DNA from: TMP-86 sp964247385
Lineage (GTDB): Bacteria; Pseudomonadota; Gammaproteobacteria; Steroidobacterales; Steroidobacteraceae
Length of the DNA: 64,000 bases
Direction of reading: 5' to 3'
Assembly (NCBI GenBank): GCA_964247385.1
Contig: CAXTUB010000005.1
Span: 113,901-177,900, forward strand
Below, piece by piece: positions 1 through 8,755 of the stretch (positions are counted from its first letter, which is position 1; each line of letters begins with the position of its first letter). The notes under the pieces were generated by a model, which saw only the letters and a program-made list of their open reading frames with translations, did not search any database and was not told the origin of the DNA. Made by a program: the position numbers and the translations under genes.

Positions 1-405
1 GTTCTGCCCCGGGCCTCGTACGTAGGGATGGAATCGAGCGGCTACTTATGCCGGCGTTACGGCTGGCTGCGAGGCGCGGTGCAGACTTTCACGCTGCAGC
101 GGCCCGTCGATTTGCTCGTCTGCTACGACGTGCTGCAGTACCTGAGCGACGCTGAGGCCGCGCGCGCCCTGGACAACTTCGCAGCGCTGACGCGCAGTGC
201 ACTGCATTTCTCTGCGCTCACTCGCAAGGATTGGCGCGAGCATTGCGACCGCACGCTCACCGATGGCCGCGTGCATCTCAGGGGCGGCGACTGGTATCGG
301 CGGCGACTTGCGAAGAATTTTGATTACCTGGGATTTGGAGTGTGGGTGCGCCGAGGTGTGAGCGTGATCGCGTGGGAGCTGGAGCGCTGCGCGGCGGCAA
401 GCTAG
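1..405 (+). CDS. class I SAM-dependent methyltransferase, C-terminal part
   Basis: The reading frame is already open at the first base of the window, so the gene starts upstream and only about 134 codons are seen. The visible part begins near a YVGMESSGYLCRRYGW stretch and continues into LLVCYDVLQYL. That resembles the region of class I methyltransferases from the end of the SAM-binding fold to the acidic loop after strand 4, where these enzymes read D-x-L-x-Y. The protein ends in a basic and then aromatic tail. The substrate cannot be told. The stop codon lies inside the first unit of a 16-bp tandem repeat that fills the gap to the convergent dacB. Family call is moderately sure; function is open. 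Confidence 0.6.
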   Translation, partial: VLPRASYVGMESSGYLCRRYGWLRGAVQTFTLQRPVDLLVCYDVLQYLSDAEAARALDNFAALTRSALHFSALTRKDWREHCDRTLTDGRVHLRGGDWYRRRLAKNFDYLGFGVWVRRGVSVIAWELERCAAAS

Positions 406-484
406 CGCAACCGCGAGCTAACACAACCGCGAGCTACGCAACTGTGAGCTAGCGCAACCGCGAGCTAGCACCACCGCGAGGCTA
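401..484. repeat. 16-bp tandem repeat between two convergent stop codons
   Basis: Five head-to-tail units related to gctagcgcaaccgcga start at 401, 417, 433 (15 bases, most diverged), 448 and 464, followed by a partial unit ending in gcta. The first unit contains the TAG of the methyltransferase and the last cta is the complement of the TAG of dacB. The array therefore fills the whole space between two convergent genes and supplies both stop codons. No long hairpin or T-run terminator is seen in it. Confidence 0.85.
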
Positions 485-1924
485 TTGCTCGAGCGCCCAT
501 TGCACGAGCGCGGCGTGCACGGGCTCGGCCGCGCCATCGTCGGCGCGCGCGTGGTTGACGATCGAGACCAGCACAAAATTCTTTCCGCTTCGTGAGCTCA
601 CGAAGCCGGCCACGCCGCTGACTCCACTCAAGTGGCCGGTCTTCAGGCGGGCGGCGCCCGCGGGCGTGTCGCGCAAGCGAGCGCGCAAGGTGCCATCGAT
701 TCCCGCCAACGGCAGAGAGGCCATGAACTCCGGCGCAAACGCGCTGCGCTGCGCCGCGCGCAGCACACTCGCGAGGTCGAGCACCGTGACGTGCGTGTTG
801 CGCGACAACCCGGAGCCGTTATCGATGTCGACGTCTTGCAAGGACAACCCGCGCGCTCGGCTCCATTCTGCGATGGCCTGCGCGCCCTTTTGCTCGGTCG
901 CGGGAACTCCGTAGCGTTCTTGACCGAGCGTCAACAACAAATGCCGCGCCATCAAATTGCTGCTGAATTTATTGGTGAGCCGGACGATCTCGGCCAGGCT
1001 CAGCGAATCGAAGCTGAAAAAGGGTTTCGCCGCCGCAGGGGTCAGCGCAACTTCGAGTTTGCCGTCCAGCTCGCCGCCGAGCTGGCGCCAATAATTCAAG
1101 AAGGCTCCAAACGCGTAGTCGGCGGGCCGCATCAACACGCGCGAGAATGAGCGCGGCGCGCAGTCTTGAGCGAGCGCTCCGGAGAAGACCACTTTGTCCC
1201 AGCGCGGCGAGACGACATCGAAATCCACGCGCCGTGCCGCTCCATTGCACCGGCCGCTGCTGTACCGGATGCGATTGTCGACTTCGAGGTTGGGAAGCGC
1301 CGGGTCCATCTCGATATCGACTTTCCGGGTCGCGGAGTTCGGTACCAGCCGAAACTCGATGCTCTGGAAATTGACCATGAGCGCATCGGGAATGACGTTG
1401 TATGCGCGGTGCGGACGGCCATCGAATGCGCCCGGATCATCCTCAGCCAACAGATAAGCGGAATTGTCGATCACCAGATTGCCGCGGATCTTGCGCAGGC
1501 CTCGGCCGCGCAGCGCGCGCGCAAAGCTCCACCAGCGCTCGAGCGTCATGAACGGGTCGCCTCCGCCTTGAACGACGAGATCGCCGTCGAGCACTCCGTT
1601 CGATACCTCGCCTCTGAGCAGCGCTTTGGTGTGCCAGGTATAGGCGGGACCGAGTATGTCGAGGCTTGCGAAGGTGGTGAGCACCTTGACGGTGGATGCG
1701 GGGCTGCGCGGCGTTGCCGTATTCAGGGCGGCAACCGTTCGGGAAGTGCTCAGATCGATGAGCACCAAGCTTTCCGCGGACGTTGGAATGCGCGCTTGGG
1801 CCAAAGCGGCCAGCACGGCGCGCGGCGCACCTGGCGCGTCCGCGCGGGGGCGCTCGTCCGCACGCACGCGCGACAGCGCGAGCAACACGACCGCGGCGAA
1901 ATAGCTGCGCAGCCGCCTGCTCAT
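482..1924 (-). CDS. dacB: D-alanyl-D-alanine carboxypeptidase/endopeptidase (PBP4 family, S13)
   Basis: 480 aa, the usual PBP4 length. The active-site triad of the S13 penicillin-binding fold is visible: SxxK as S77-T-V-K80, SxN within FSSNLMARH, and KTG at K428. A hydrophobic N-terminal segment (FAAVVLLALS) looks like a signal peptide, so the enzyme should act in the periplasm, trimming pentapeptides or cutting D,D-crosslinks in peptidoglycan. Its ATG overlaps the stop of the upstream MATE gene as ATGA, so the two are very probably co-transcribed and translationally coupled. The stop codon lies in the tandem repeat downstream. Identification is firm; which of the two activities dominates is not shown. 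Confidence 0.93.
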   Translation of the reverse strand: MSRRLRSYFAAVVLLALSRVRADERPRADAPGAPRAVLAALAQARIPTSAESLVLIDLSTSRTVAALNTATPRSPASTVKVLTTFASLDILGPAYTWHTKALLRGEVSNGVLDGDLVVQGGGDPFMTLERWWSFARALRGRGLRKIRGNLVIDNSAYLLAEDDPGAFDGRPHRAYNVIPDALMVNFQSIEFRLVPNSATRKVDIEMDPALPNLEVDNRIRYSSGRCNGAARRVDFDVVSPRWDKVVFSGALAQDCAPRSFSRVLMRPADYAFGAFLNYWRQLGGELDGKLEVALTPAAAKPFFSFDSLSLAEIVRLTNKFSSNLMARHLLLTLGQERYGVPATEQKGAQAIAEWSRARGLSLQDVDIDNGSGLSRNTHVTVLDLASVLRAAQRSAFAPEFMASLPLAGIDGTLRARLRDTPAGAARLKTGHLSGVSGVAGFVSSRSGKNFVLVSIVNHARADDGAAEPVHAALVQWALEQ

Positions 1925-3348
1925 CCGGTGCTGAATTTCAGATCAATGCGTTGCCACGCGCCGGACCACCATCGCAGATACAGCATGATTCCGAGCAACA
2001 TCATATAAGCCACTGCGGCAATCCAGCCGCCCAATGCGCCATAGCCATAACTGGGAAGCCACGACACCCATGCGTGTCCCGGCGCGAACGCGAGCGCTTG
2101 CGTCAGCGGGATGAAAAACAGCCACGACAACGCGATGACCATGAGCGCGGGCAACAGCGCATCGCCCGCGCCTCGCAGGCAAGCGCCGCTGCTGATATTC
2201 AATCCGTCGAAGATTTGATATCCCGTGGCGATCCACAGCAGAACGGTGGCGCGCGCCACCACCGTTGCCGCCTGCGGGTCGGATGAGTTCACGAACCAGG
2301 GCAGCACGTCCGGACCGGAAAGCGCCAGGAGCAATCCGAGGATTCCCATGTAACTCACGCATAGGATGACGATGCCATTGCCAACTTTTGCGGCCCACGC
2401 CTTGTTCCCGGCGCCGATGGCCTGGCCGACGAGCGTGGTGCCGGCCATCGCGATGCCATACGCGGGCATGTAGCAGATCGAGGTCAATGCAAATACGATT
2501 TGCGTGGCTGCTCCATCCACCGAGCTCAAGTTGACTTGGATCAACGTGAACAGCGCGAACCCGAAAAGATCCGCGGCATACAGCAGCCCCATCGGAAAAC
2601 CCAATCTCAATTGCGCCGTCAGTAAGCGCATGCGCAAGGCGCCGACCCAATGCGTTTTGTAGCGTGCGCGGAGCGATGCGCTCAGGAACAAGGCGAATGC
2701 CATGCCGATGCCCAGCAGCTGCGCGGCGCCCGTGGCCCAAGCAGAGCCCGCGATGCCCAAGCTCCAGTGAAACATGAACAGCTCGTTCAGAACCGCATTG
2801 GCGGCCGCAACGCTCACGGTCACCGCCAGCGTGATGCGCGGCCGTCCGATGCCATTGAAAAAGCCGAGCAAAGTCCACAGCGCGACCCCGATCGGCGCGC
2901 ACAGCATCCGCGGCATCCAATAATCGAGCGCCAGTGGCAAGGTCTCGCTGGGAATTTCGAATGGCGCGAACAGCCATGAGCCGCCGAACGCGAGCACTGC
3001 AAACAGCGGCGCCGTGACGAGCGAGCCCCACAATGCGATCCAAGTGGCTTGCGCGGCGCGTGCGAAACGACGCGCGCCATGCGCCTGCGCCACCAGGGTT
3101 TGCACCGAGAGCCCGACACCGCCGAAGAGAAAAATGAAAACCAGCACGGGCCAATACACCGCGCCGATGGCCGCCGTGGCCGCGGTTGACAGTCGGCTCA
3201 CGAACCAAGTATCGGTGGCGTTGAGAATGGCTTGCACGGCGCTGTTCAGCATGAAGGGCAGCGCAAGTCGCACGATCAGCCGATAATCGACTCGAGTCTG
3301 GCCGTCGGGGCCCAGACGTTGACCCGGCAGAGTCATGGCGGCTTTCAT
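1921..3348 (-). CDS. MATE family multidrug/cation efflux transporter
   Basis: About 475 aa, almost entirely hydrophobic, with twelve likely transmembrane segments in the two-fold MATE arrangement. The N-terminal segment (LALPFMLNSAVQAILNATD followed by TWFVSRL) carries the typical first-helix region facing the substrate channel. MATE proteins expel drugs or cationic compounds in exchange for H+ or Na+. The frame is open from a TTG at 3381, but that would leave only two bases to the divergent gene. The ATG at 3348 (MKAAMTLPG) or the one at 3336 is more likely. First gene of a two-gene unit with dacB. Substrate unknown. Confidence 0.88.
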   Translation of the reverse strand: MKAAMTLPGQRLGPDGQTRVDYRLIVRLALPFMLNSAVQAILNATDTWFVSRLSTAATAAIGAVYWPVLVFIFLFGGVGLSVQTLVAQAHGARRFARAAQATWIALWGSLVTAPLFAVLAFGGSWLFAPFEIPSETLPLALDYWMPRMLCAPIGVALWTLLGFFNGIGRPRITLAVTVSVAAANAVLNELFMFHWSLGIAGSAWATGAAQLLGIGMAFALFLSASLRARYKTHWVGALRMRLLTAQLRLGFPMGLLYAADLFGFALFTLIQVNLSSVDGAATQIVFALTSICYMPAYGIAMAGTTLVGQAIGAGNKAWAAKVGNGIVILCVSYMGILGLLLALSGPDVLPWFVNSSDPQAATVVARATVLLWIATGYQIFDGLNISSGACLRGAGDALLPALMVIALSWLFFIPLTQALAFAPGHAWVSWLPSYGYGALGGWIAAVAYMMLLGIMLYLRWWSGAWQRIDLKFSTG

Positions 3349-3383
3349 AGCGGTCCGCGAGAATAGCCGAGCACTGAGCAAGA

Positions 3384-3767
3384 ATGAATCGTACTGACTG
3401 GCGCGTCGAATTCGATGTGCGGCGCGACGGCGATTGCGATTGGTCGCTGCACAGTCGCGACGGACGCGGCGTGATCATCTTCTTGCGCGAGCTAGGCGGC
3501 TCCATCGATTCGCCCACGGTGAATTCCGTCGCTGTGCAATGGCACGAGGACGGCGCTCGCGTCGAGCTCGTCTCAGACATACGGGTGATTCATGCGAGTG
3601 CGCGCGCTGCATGGGCGCATACGCCGCAAACCCGAGTTCTCGAAAGCCTCCCGCTCGAGCCTTTCACGCCGGGGATGCGCCGCTTCTGGAGACGTATTTT
3701 TAGGTTGGTTCGCATGCCCGGTGGAGCGTGGCTCTTGCGCTGGCTCGCGCGGCGCTCCAGGCCGTGA
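3384..3767 (+). CDS. hypothetical protein
   Basis: 127 aa with no family I recognise. The N-terminal two thirds alternate polar and hydrophobic residues like a small beta-rich domain (WRVEFDVRRDGDCDWSLHS, VIIFLRELGG, VAVQWHEDGARVELV). The C-terminus is strongly basic with a short hydrophobic turn (FWRRIFRLVRMPGGAWLLRWL) that could be an amphipathic membrane-binding helix. It is divergent from the MATE gene and 80 bases upstream of the GGDEF/EAL gene on the same strand. A weak GAGCAAGA precedes the ATG. Codon usage resembles its neighbours, which argues that the gene is real. Confidence 0.55.
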   Translation: MNRTDWRVEFDVRRDGDCDWSLHSRDGRGVIIFLRELGGSIDSPTVNSVAVQWHEDGARVELVSDIRVIHASARAAWAHTPQTRVLESLPLEPFTPGMRRFWRRIFRLVRMPGGAWLLRWLARRSRP

Positions 3768-3847
3768 ACGGCCTCTGAGGGAACTGCATCACAGCGGAAC
3801 ACGCGGCTGAAAATCTCCGCGGAAATGCGACACGGTTCAACGAGCGG

Positions 3848-6130
3848 ATGGTGGGTTTGGCCGCAGATTGCGGCATGCATTGCGCCGCCGATCCCCTGAT
3901 TTCTTCTGTGTCCGGCGCCCCTTCGACCTCCTTCGAACCTTACGGAAAACTGCTGCGCATGCTGGTGCCCAGCGTGCAAGCGGTTTTCGTGTATGGCGCA
4001 GAAGGCGAATGCCTGTGGTCTTCCGAGGACTGGGAGATTGCGCAAGTCGAGCGCTTGGTTTCCGCCGTACGTGCCGCGCCCGGTGCCATCGGTCAAAAAG
4101 CGCCCGCTGCGATGCTCGAGTTCAACGCGGATGAATCGGGTTACGGATTTGCCATTCGCGCCGGCGGCAAGGCGCTCGGCGTGATGGCGCTCATGAGCCG
4201 CACCGCCGCGTCGCGCAACGGCTCGCGGCCGCTCAACTATGTGCAGCAGCTCGTCGAGCCGGCGCTCGAATGCCTGGCCCGGGAGCTCGAGTTGCGCGCA
4301 AGCCTGGGGGTGCGCGAGCGCGATCTGCTTTCGCGTGAAAGCGATTTGTCGCTCTTGCTCGAAATGTCGACGAACAAGCCCGTACTCGGTTCCGACACGG
4401 ATGAGCTCGGTGCGGTATTGAAGGCCGGCATCAAGCATTTGAGCGCATCGCTCGCCGCCATCTGGGTGCCGGAAAAAGGAATCGCAATCACCATCACGCG
4501 CAGCGGCCAACCCATGGCCTCGAGCATCATCGAGCGCATGGAAAAGCATTTGATGGCGTGGATGTTGCTGCAACAGCGCACGCTTCTGGTGAATCGCATC
4601 TCGGATACGGCGTTTCAGAACGGCGCCACGTACAAGATTCTGGCGTGCCCCGTGCGCCACCCTTCCGAACGGGTGATGGGAGCGCTGGTGTTGTTCAACC
4701 CGCCCAGCGCGCCCGATTTCGCGGAGCAACAAGCCTGCGTCGCCGAGCTTCTCGCGAAGAAAGCCACCGCGATCATCCAGGCGCAGTTCGATGCGAGCAC
4801 GGGCCTCATGACCCGGCACGCTTTCGAGCAGCACGTAAAAGCGCTGGATGCGCCGCTCGGCGAGGCCAAGCACGTTCTTTTATATCTGGACATCGACCGG
4901 CTGCACGTGATCAACGAGACCTTTGGCATGCACGTGGGCGATGAGGTCATCGTGTGCGTGGCCGAGGCGATGTTGAAGCTTCTGCCGCCCAAGGCGTTGT
5001 CGTCACGCATTTCCGGCGACCGCTTCGCGGTGCTGTTGCCGCGCATCTCGCTCGACTCCGCCACGGTCGCCGCTGAGTCGTTGCGAGGCGCCATCGCGGC
5101 CACCGAGCCGCGCAACGGCAAGGCGCGCGTGGAAATTTCGGTGAGCATCGGCATCGCGCCTCTGAGCTCGTCCAACAATTCGCTGGCGCACGCGCTGGCC
5201 ATGGCCGAAATCGCGTGCAAGACCGCGAAAGACCGCGGCCGCAATCGAGTCGAGCAATACTTGGATTCGGATCAGAGCATGATCCGGCACCAATCGGACA
5301 TCATGATCGTCGGCACGGTGCGCGAGGCGCTCAAGGCCGGCAACTTGCGCCTCGATGCGCAACCCATTCTTCCGCTGCGGGGCAGCTACGGCCGACCCCG
5401 CTTCGAGCTTCTGCTGCGCATGATTGGCGAGGGCGGCGAAATCATACCGCCGGGCAAGTTTCTTTCGGCCGCCGAGCGCTACCAGCTCATGCCTGCTATC
5501 GATCGATGGGTGGTGAAAACGGCCTGCGCGCAGCTCGGCGAGCATATTCTGGGGCTCGGAGAAGATGCCGCGCGGTTCGCGGTGAACCTCTCCGGCGCCT
5601 CACTGCAAGACGAGGAGTTTCTCGGTTTCGTGATCGAGCAAATCGAGTCGTCCGGCATTCCGCCGGCCATTCTCTGCTTCGAGCTCACCGAGACGGCCGC
5701 CATCGGCAATCTGGAAAAGGCGCAACAGTTCATCAATGCGCTGGCTACCATGGGCTGCCAATTTGCGCTCGATGATTTCGGTACCGGCGTCAGCTCGCTT
5801 GCCTATCTGAAGGCCCTCAACGTGAGCTATTTGAAGATCGACGGAACCTTCGTGCGCGATGCGCTCATCAATACGCGCTCGGAATCCATGATCAAGGCCA
5901 TCGCGCAATTGGCGAAGGTGATGTGCATGGAGACCATTGCCGAATACGTCGAGACCGACGCATTACGCGCCCGGATGGCGGACTTGGGCGTGGATTACGG
6001 CCAGGGCTTCGCCATGGGCAAGGCGCAACCCTTGCCCGATTTATTGCACGATCTGGCGGTGTTCGAGGCCACCGTCAGTACCTGGGTCGCACCGGAGAAT
6101 TTCCGCGCGCCCGAAGCGCTGGCGAGCTAG
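3848..6130 (+). CDS. GGDEF-EAL protein with degenerate GGDEF, likely c-di-GMP phosphodiesterase
   Basis: 760 aa. Residues 1 to about 300 have no recognised domain but look like a sensory module, probably GAF-like from about 170 (MSTNKPVLGSDTDELGAVL onward). A GGDEF domain follows at about 315-475. Its signature reads S389-G-D-R-F393 instead of GG(D/E)EF, so the catalytic acidic residue is lost and cyclase activity is unlikely. The EAL domain (about 505-740) looks active: E520-L-L, the Asn of NLSGAS, ELTETA, the DDFGTG loop, a Lys in YLKIDGTF and the Glu of ETIAEYVE. The expected role is hydrolysis of c-di-GMP, perhaps with the GGDEF half as a GTP-sensing regulatory domain. No transmembrane segment, so cytosolic. 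Confidence 0.9.
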   Translation: MVGLAADCGMHCAADPLISSVSGAPSTSFEPYGKLLRMLVPSVQAVFVYGAEGECLWSSEDWEIAQVERLVSAVRAAPGAIGQKAPAAMLEFNADESGYGFAIRAGGKALGVMALMSRTAASRNGSRPLNYVQQLVEPALECLARELELRASLGVRERDLLSRESDLSLLLEMSTNKPVLGSDTDELGAVLKAGIKHLSASLAAIWVPEKGIAITITRSGQPMASSIIERMEKHLMAWMLLQQRTLLVNRISDTAFQNGATYKILACPVRHPSERVMGALVLFNPPSAPDFAEQQACVAELLAKKATAIIQAQFDASTGLMTRHAFEQHVKALDAPLGEAKHVLLYLDIDRLHVINETFGMHVGDEVIVCVAEAMLKLLPPKALSSRISGDRFAVLLPRISLDSATVAAESLRGAIAATEPRNGKARVEISVSIGIAPLSSSNNSLAHALAMAEIACKTAKDRGRNRVEQYLDSDQSMIRHQSDIMIVGTVREALKAGNLRLDAQPILPLRGSYGRPRFELLLRMIGEGGEIIPPGKFLSAAERYQLMPAIDRWVVKTACAQLGEHILGLGEDAARFAVNLSGASLQDEEFLGFVIEQIESSGIPPAILCFELTETAAIGNLEKAQQFINALATMGCQFALDDFGTGVSSLAYLKALNVSYLKIDGTFVRDALINTRSESMIKAIAQLAKVMCMETIAEYVETDALRARMADLGVDYGQGFAMGKAQPLPDLLHDLAVFEATVSTWVAPENFRAPEALAS

Positions 6131-6211
6131 GCCCCTTCGCGCCGCGTTGCTAAAGCTGCGCGGAATATAGGATGATCCGCACGATGTGGGGAGCGAAGGG
6201 TTAAATCACAC

Positions 6212-6730
6212 GTGACGGCAAGCGCGCCCGCGCCCGATTGGTCAGTCCACACCTGGTTCAATATCGAAAGCCGGCATGGCGCGGATCGTCAGATCAACCT
6301 TGCATCGTTGCGCGGCCGCGTGATCGTCATGGTGGCATTCCAGGCGCTTTGCCCAAACTCCGTTTCCGTCGCCGTGCCGCAGGCCATCCGGATCTTCAAT
6401 ACGTTCGAGCCGCGCGATGTCGCGGTGATTGGCCTGCATGCCACGTTCGAGCATCACGCGGCCATCACGTCCGCCGTCATCAAAGCGTTCATGTACGAAT
6501 ACCGCATCAAATTTCCGGTCGGCGTCGATACGCCCGTCGACGGGTCGCCCATTCCTCAGACCATGGACCGCTATCAAATGCGCGGCACTCCGAGTTTGGT
6601 GCTGATCGATCGCGATGGCCTCATCCGCAAGCATGCATTCGGCGCCGTCGATGATCTGCGCTTGGGCGCCGAGATCGGTGCGCTGGTGCAGGGGAAATCC
6701 GAGCTACGCGCGCAGAGCAGCGCGGCGTAG
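6212..6730 (+). CDS. thioredoxin-fold redoxin (AhpC/TSA-like), single cysteine
   Basis: 172 aa from a GTG start preceded by GCGAAGGG. The fold is visible as LRGRVIVMVAFQ, then the nucleophile Cys47 in CPNS, then the cis-Pro loop MRGTPSLVLIDRDG. Related redoxins usually carry CPxC; here the second position is Ser50, so no CxxC disulfide can form and there is no other Cys in the protein. No signal peptide. It could be a peroxiredoxin-like or monothiol enzyme. Same strand and 81 bases after the EAL gene; the gap holds no clear terminator. Confidence 0.75.
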   Translation: MTASAPAPDWSVHTWFNIESRHGADRQINLASLRGRVIVMVAFQALCPNSVSVAVPQAIRIFNTFEPRDVAVIGLHATFEHHAAITSAVIKAFMYEYRIKFPVGVDTPVDGSPIPQTMDRYQMRGTPSLVLIDRDGLIRKHAFGAVDDLRLGAEIGALVQGKSELRAQSSAA

Positions 6731-6778
6731 CCTTCGGTTGGCGGCTGCCTCGGGCACGAAGGCGTGCGAGCGCGCAAG

Positions 6779-8695
6779 TCACTGAGATAAATTGAAGCGC
6801 ACACGCAAGTGCGCAGTATCTTCCACCGCCACGCCATTGCGCCTGGCCGGATCGAACTTCCACTGGCGGGCGGCCATCCTCGCGGCCGCATCGAACACGC
6901 CGACGGGCGAGCTTTGCAGCACCACGATGTCTTTGAGACGGCCGTCCACCTTCACTACAAATTGCAAATCCACCCAGCCTTGTGTCCGCAACTGCGCCGC
7001 TAGTTGCGGATAGGGCGGCTTCGGAGTGGAGATGGGTCGTGGCGGCGTGATCCGCCCGAGCTCTGTGGCCTGCGAGCGATTCGAGCTTGGCAATGCGGCC
7101 GTGTCGGCAAGCGCCGGATTTTCGAGCGCACTCGCCGCCGACGCACTCGCCGCCGACGCACTCGCCGTCAATGCACTCGCCGTCGGTGCACTCGCCGCCG
7201 ATGTGCGTGGCGCGGGCACCGAGCGTGGCTCAGCCGTCTTGGCGCCGCCGGACCGCGGATGGGCGTCGATGTCGGCTTTGACGCGTGTCCAATCACTCGT
7301 GGTGGTGCCGGTGGCCGCAGCTTCTTCGAGCCACGCGCGCGCCGCATCGATCTGGCCGCTATCCAAGGCGCGGCGGGCGTTTGCGGTGAGCCGCGCACTG
7401 AGATCGCGCCGCACGCCATCCGCTGCCGAGGAGTCTGGATCGGACTTGAGCGCCAAGTCGAGATAAAACTTGGCGCTGTCGTTGACCGGCGCGATCAGAC
7501 GATCTTGCTGCAAGCGGTCGTTCGCAAGACTCAGCAGGCGATCGCGATTTTCCGCTTGCAAGCCGCTGCGCTCCAGCGCAAGTGCGGCATGCGCAGCCGA
7601 AATAGCTTGATTCGACTGCGTGCCCGGCGCGCTCTGTGACATGGACTTGATGGCCGCGGCGGCCGTATCGGCAAATGCCCGTGTTCGCTGTGGCGTCGTT
7701 TTGGAAAACTCCCGCGCTTTGCTCAGCTGCACGGTCAAAAAAGCAATGCGTCCTTTTTCGACGCCAGCCATGCGCGCGGTCTCAATGGCCGCCTGTGCAT
7801 CATCCAGCCGCTCCTCGATCAGTGCATTTTCAGCTCGAGCCAGGAGCCGCTCGCGAACTTCGGCAAGACCTGCGCGAGCACGCTCCTCCGCGGGTTCAGC
7901 GGCGACCGCTGCAAGATAGAGCTGCAGCGCGTTATCGCCGCGCGGCTCGGTGAGCCGATTGGCAGCGAGGGCCTGCGCGGCGCGCTCGAGCAACGCGTCT
8001 TGCGGTGGCATCGACGGTGCGACAGGTGTGGGCGCGTGCGCGTGCCGGAGGAAGAAGGCGCCAATCAACGCCACCGCTGCTGCGGAGGCTGCCACGGCCC
8101 ACTTGAGCTGCTCTCTCCGTGGCGCCCTCTGTGACGCCGCCTCCTTGATTTTGATCCGCGATGGCGGCCGCAAGCTGCGCGCGGCGCCGACTTCGGTGTA
8201 TTTTTTCACCGCGGCCTGTACGAAAGATCGCGCTCTGGCTTCGGAGAGCGGCAAATGCATGAAGCGGTACACATGGCCGCCGCTGACCAATGGAGCGATC
8301 GCCGCCTCGTCTTCCCGCAGGCCAGCAGCGAGCAACACCAGCTCAGGAAATTGACGACGCATCTGCCCGATGAACTGAGCGCTGCCCGTACCGAGCCCCG
8401 TCAAATCGAGCACCATGATGCCGACGCTTCCGGCGATGAGAAGGTCGGCGGTTTTTTCGGCGGAAGGCACGTGCCAGAGACGCGTGGCAGGCCCCAAAGA
8501 GGTGCGCAGTGTGCCCAAAAAGAATTCATCGCGCGTGACCACGACGATCTCAACGATGTCGCTTGCGCTGCTGGCGCCGATGGTCTGCGCCGAGCGTTGC
8601 GCGGCCGCAGCATGCTTCCCTGAGCTTTCGGTGAGTGAATCCGTCGCGGCGGATTCTTTGGCCGACGCTGCGAGCTTTACCTTGTTATCGGCCAT
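6779..8695 (-). CDS. TonB-type energy transducer fused to a receiver-like domain
   Basis: About 638 aa. Residues ~30-160 resemble a response-regulator receiver fold (IVEIVVVTRDEFFLGTLR, MVLDLTG at the phosphorylation strand, RFMHLPLS at the last loop) but lack the paired acidic residues and the conserved Lys. A basic stretch and one transmembrane helix (LKWAVAASAAAVALIGAFFL) follow. After that come an alpha-helical, TPR-like periplasmic region, an Ala/Ser-rich linker and a C-terminal TonB domain (PPYPQLAAQLRTQGWVDLQF, ending VRFNLS). It should couple the inner membrane to an outer-membrane process. The ATG at 8695 (MADNKV) is chosen over an upstream GTG because GGGGAGCAGGG sits just before it. 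Confidence 0.8.
   Translation of the reverse strand: MADNKVKLAASAKESAATDSLTESSGKHAAAAQRSAQTIGASSASDIVEIVVVTRDEFFLGTLRTSLGPATRLWHVPSAEKTADLLIAGSVGIMVLDLTGLGTGSAQFIGQMRRQFPELVLLAAGLREDEAAIAPLVSGGHVYRFMHLPLSEARARSFVQAAVKKYTEVGAARSLRPPSRIKIKEAASQRAPRREQLKWAVAASAAAVALIGAFFLRHAHAPTPVAPSMPPQDALLERAAQALAANRLTEPRGDNALQLYLAAVAAEPAEERARAGLAEVRERLLARAENALIEERLDDAQAAIETARMAGVEKGRIAFLTVQLSKAREFSKTTPQRTRAFADTAAAAIKSMSQSAPGTQSNQAISAAHAALALERSGLQAENRDRLLSLANDRLQQDRLIAPVNDSAKFYLDLALKSDPDSSAADGVRRDLSARLTANARRALDSGQIDAARAWLEEAAATGTTTSDWTRVKADIDAHPRSGGAKTAEPRSVPAPRTSAASAPTASALTASASAASASAASALENPALADTAALPSSNRSQATELGRITPPRPISTPKPPYPQLAAQLRTQGWVDLQFVVKVDGRLKDIVVLQSSPVGVFDAAARMAARQWKFDPARRNGVAVEDTAHLRVRFNLSQ
7128..7202. 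repeat. 15-bp tandem repeat inside the TonB-like gene
   Basis: Five units of the form gcactcgccgccgac follow each other with no gap. The first two are identical and the rest differ in the last three to five bases. Read on the minus strand they encode the Ser/Ala-rich repeat TASASAASASAAS in the linker before the TonB domain. The 15-base unit keeps frame, so copy-number change would lengthen the periplasmic linker by five residues at a time. Confidence 0.9.
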
Positions 8696-8755
8696 CCCTG
8701 CTCCCCGAGCTTGCACGCGCGGCACGGACCTTGACGCCCCTTCTCGAATCGCTTC

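Noticed and set aside
1943..3580. 545-codon minus-strand frame over the MATE gene
   Set aside because: Out-of-frame reading of the transporter gene with Arg/Ala-rich nonsense sequence and no hydrophobic segments.
3590..4873. 427-codon frame on the minus strand under the GGDEF/EAL gene
   Set aside because: Antisense shadow rich in Arg, His and Gln; the plus strand encodes conserved domains throughout.
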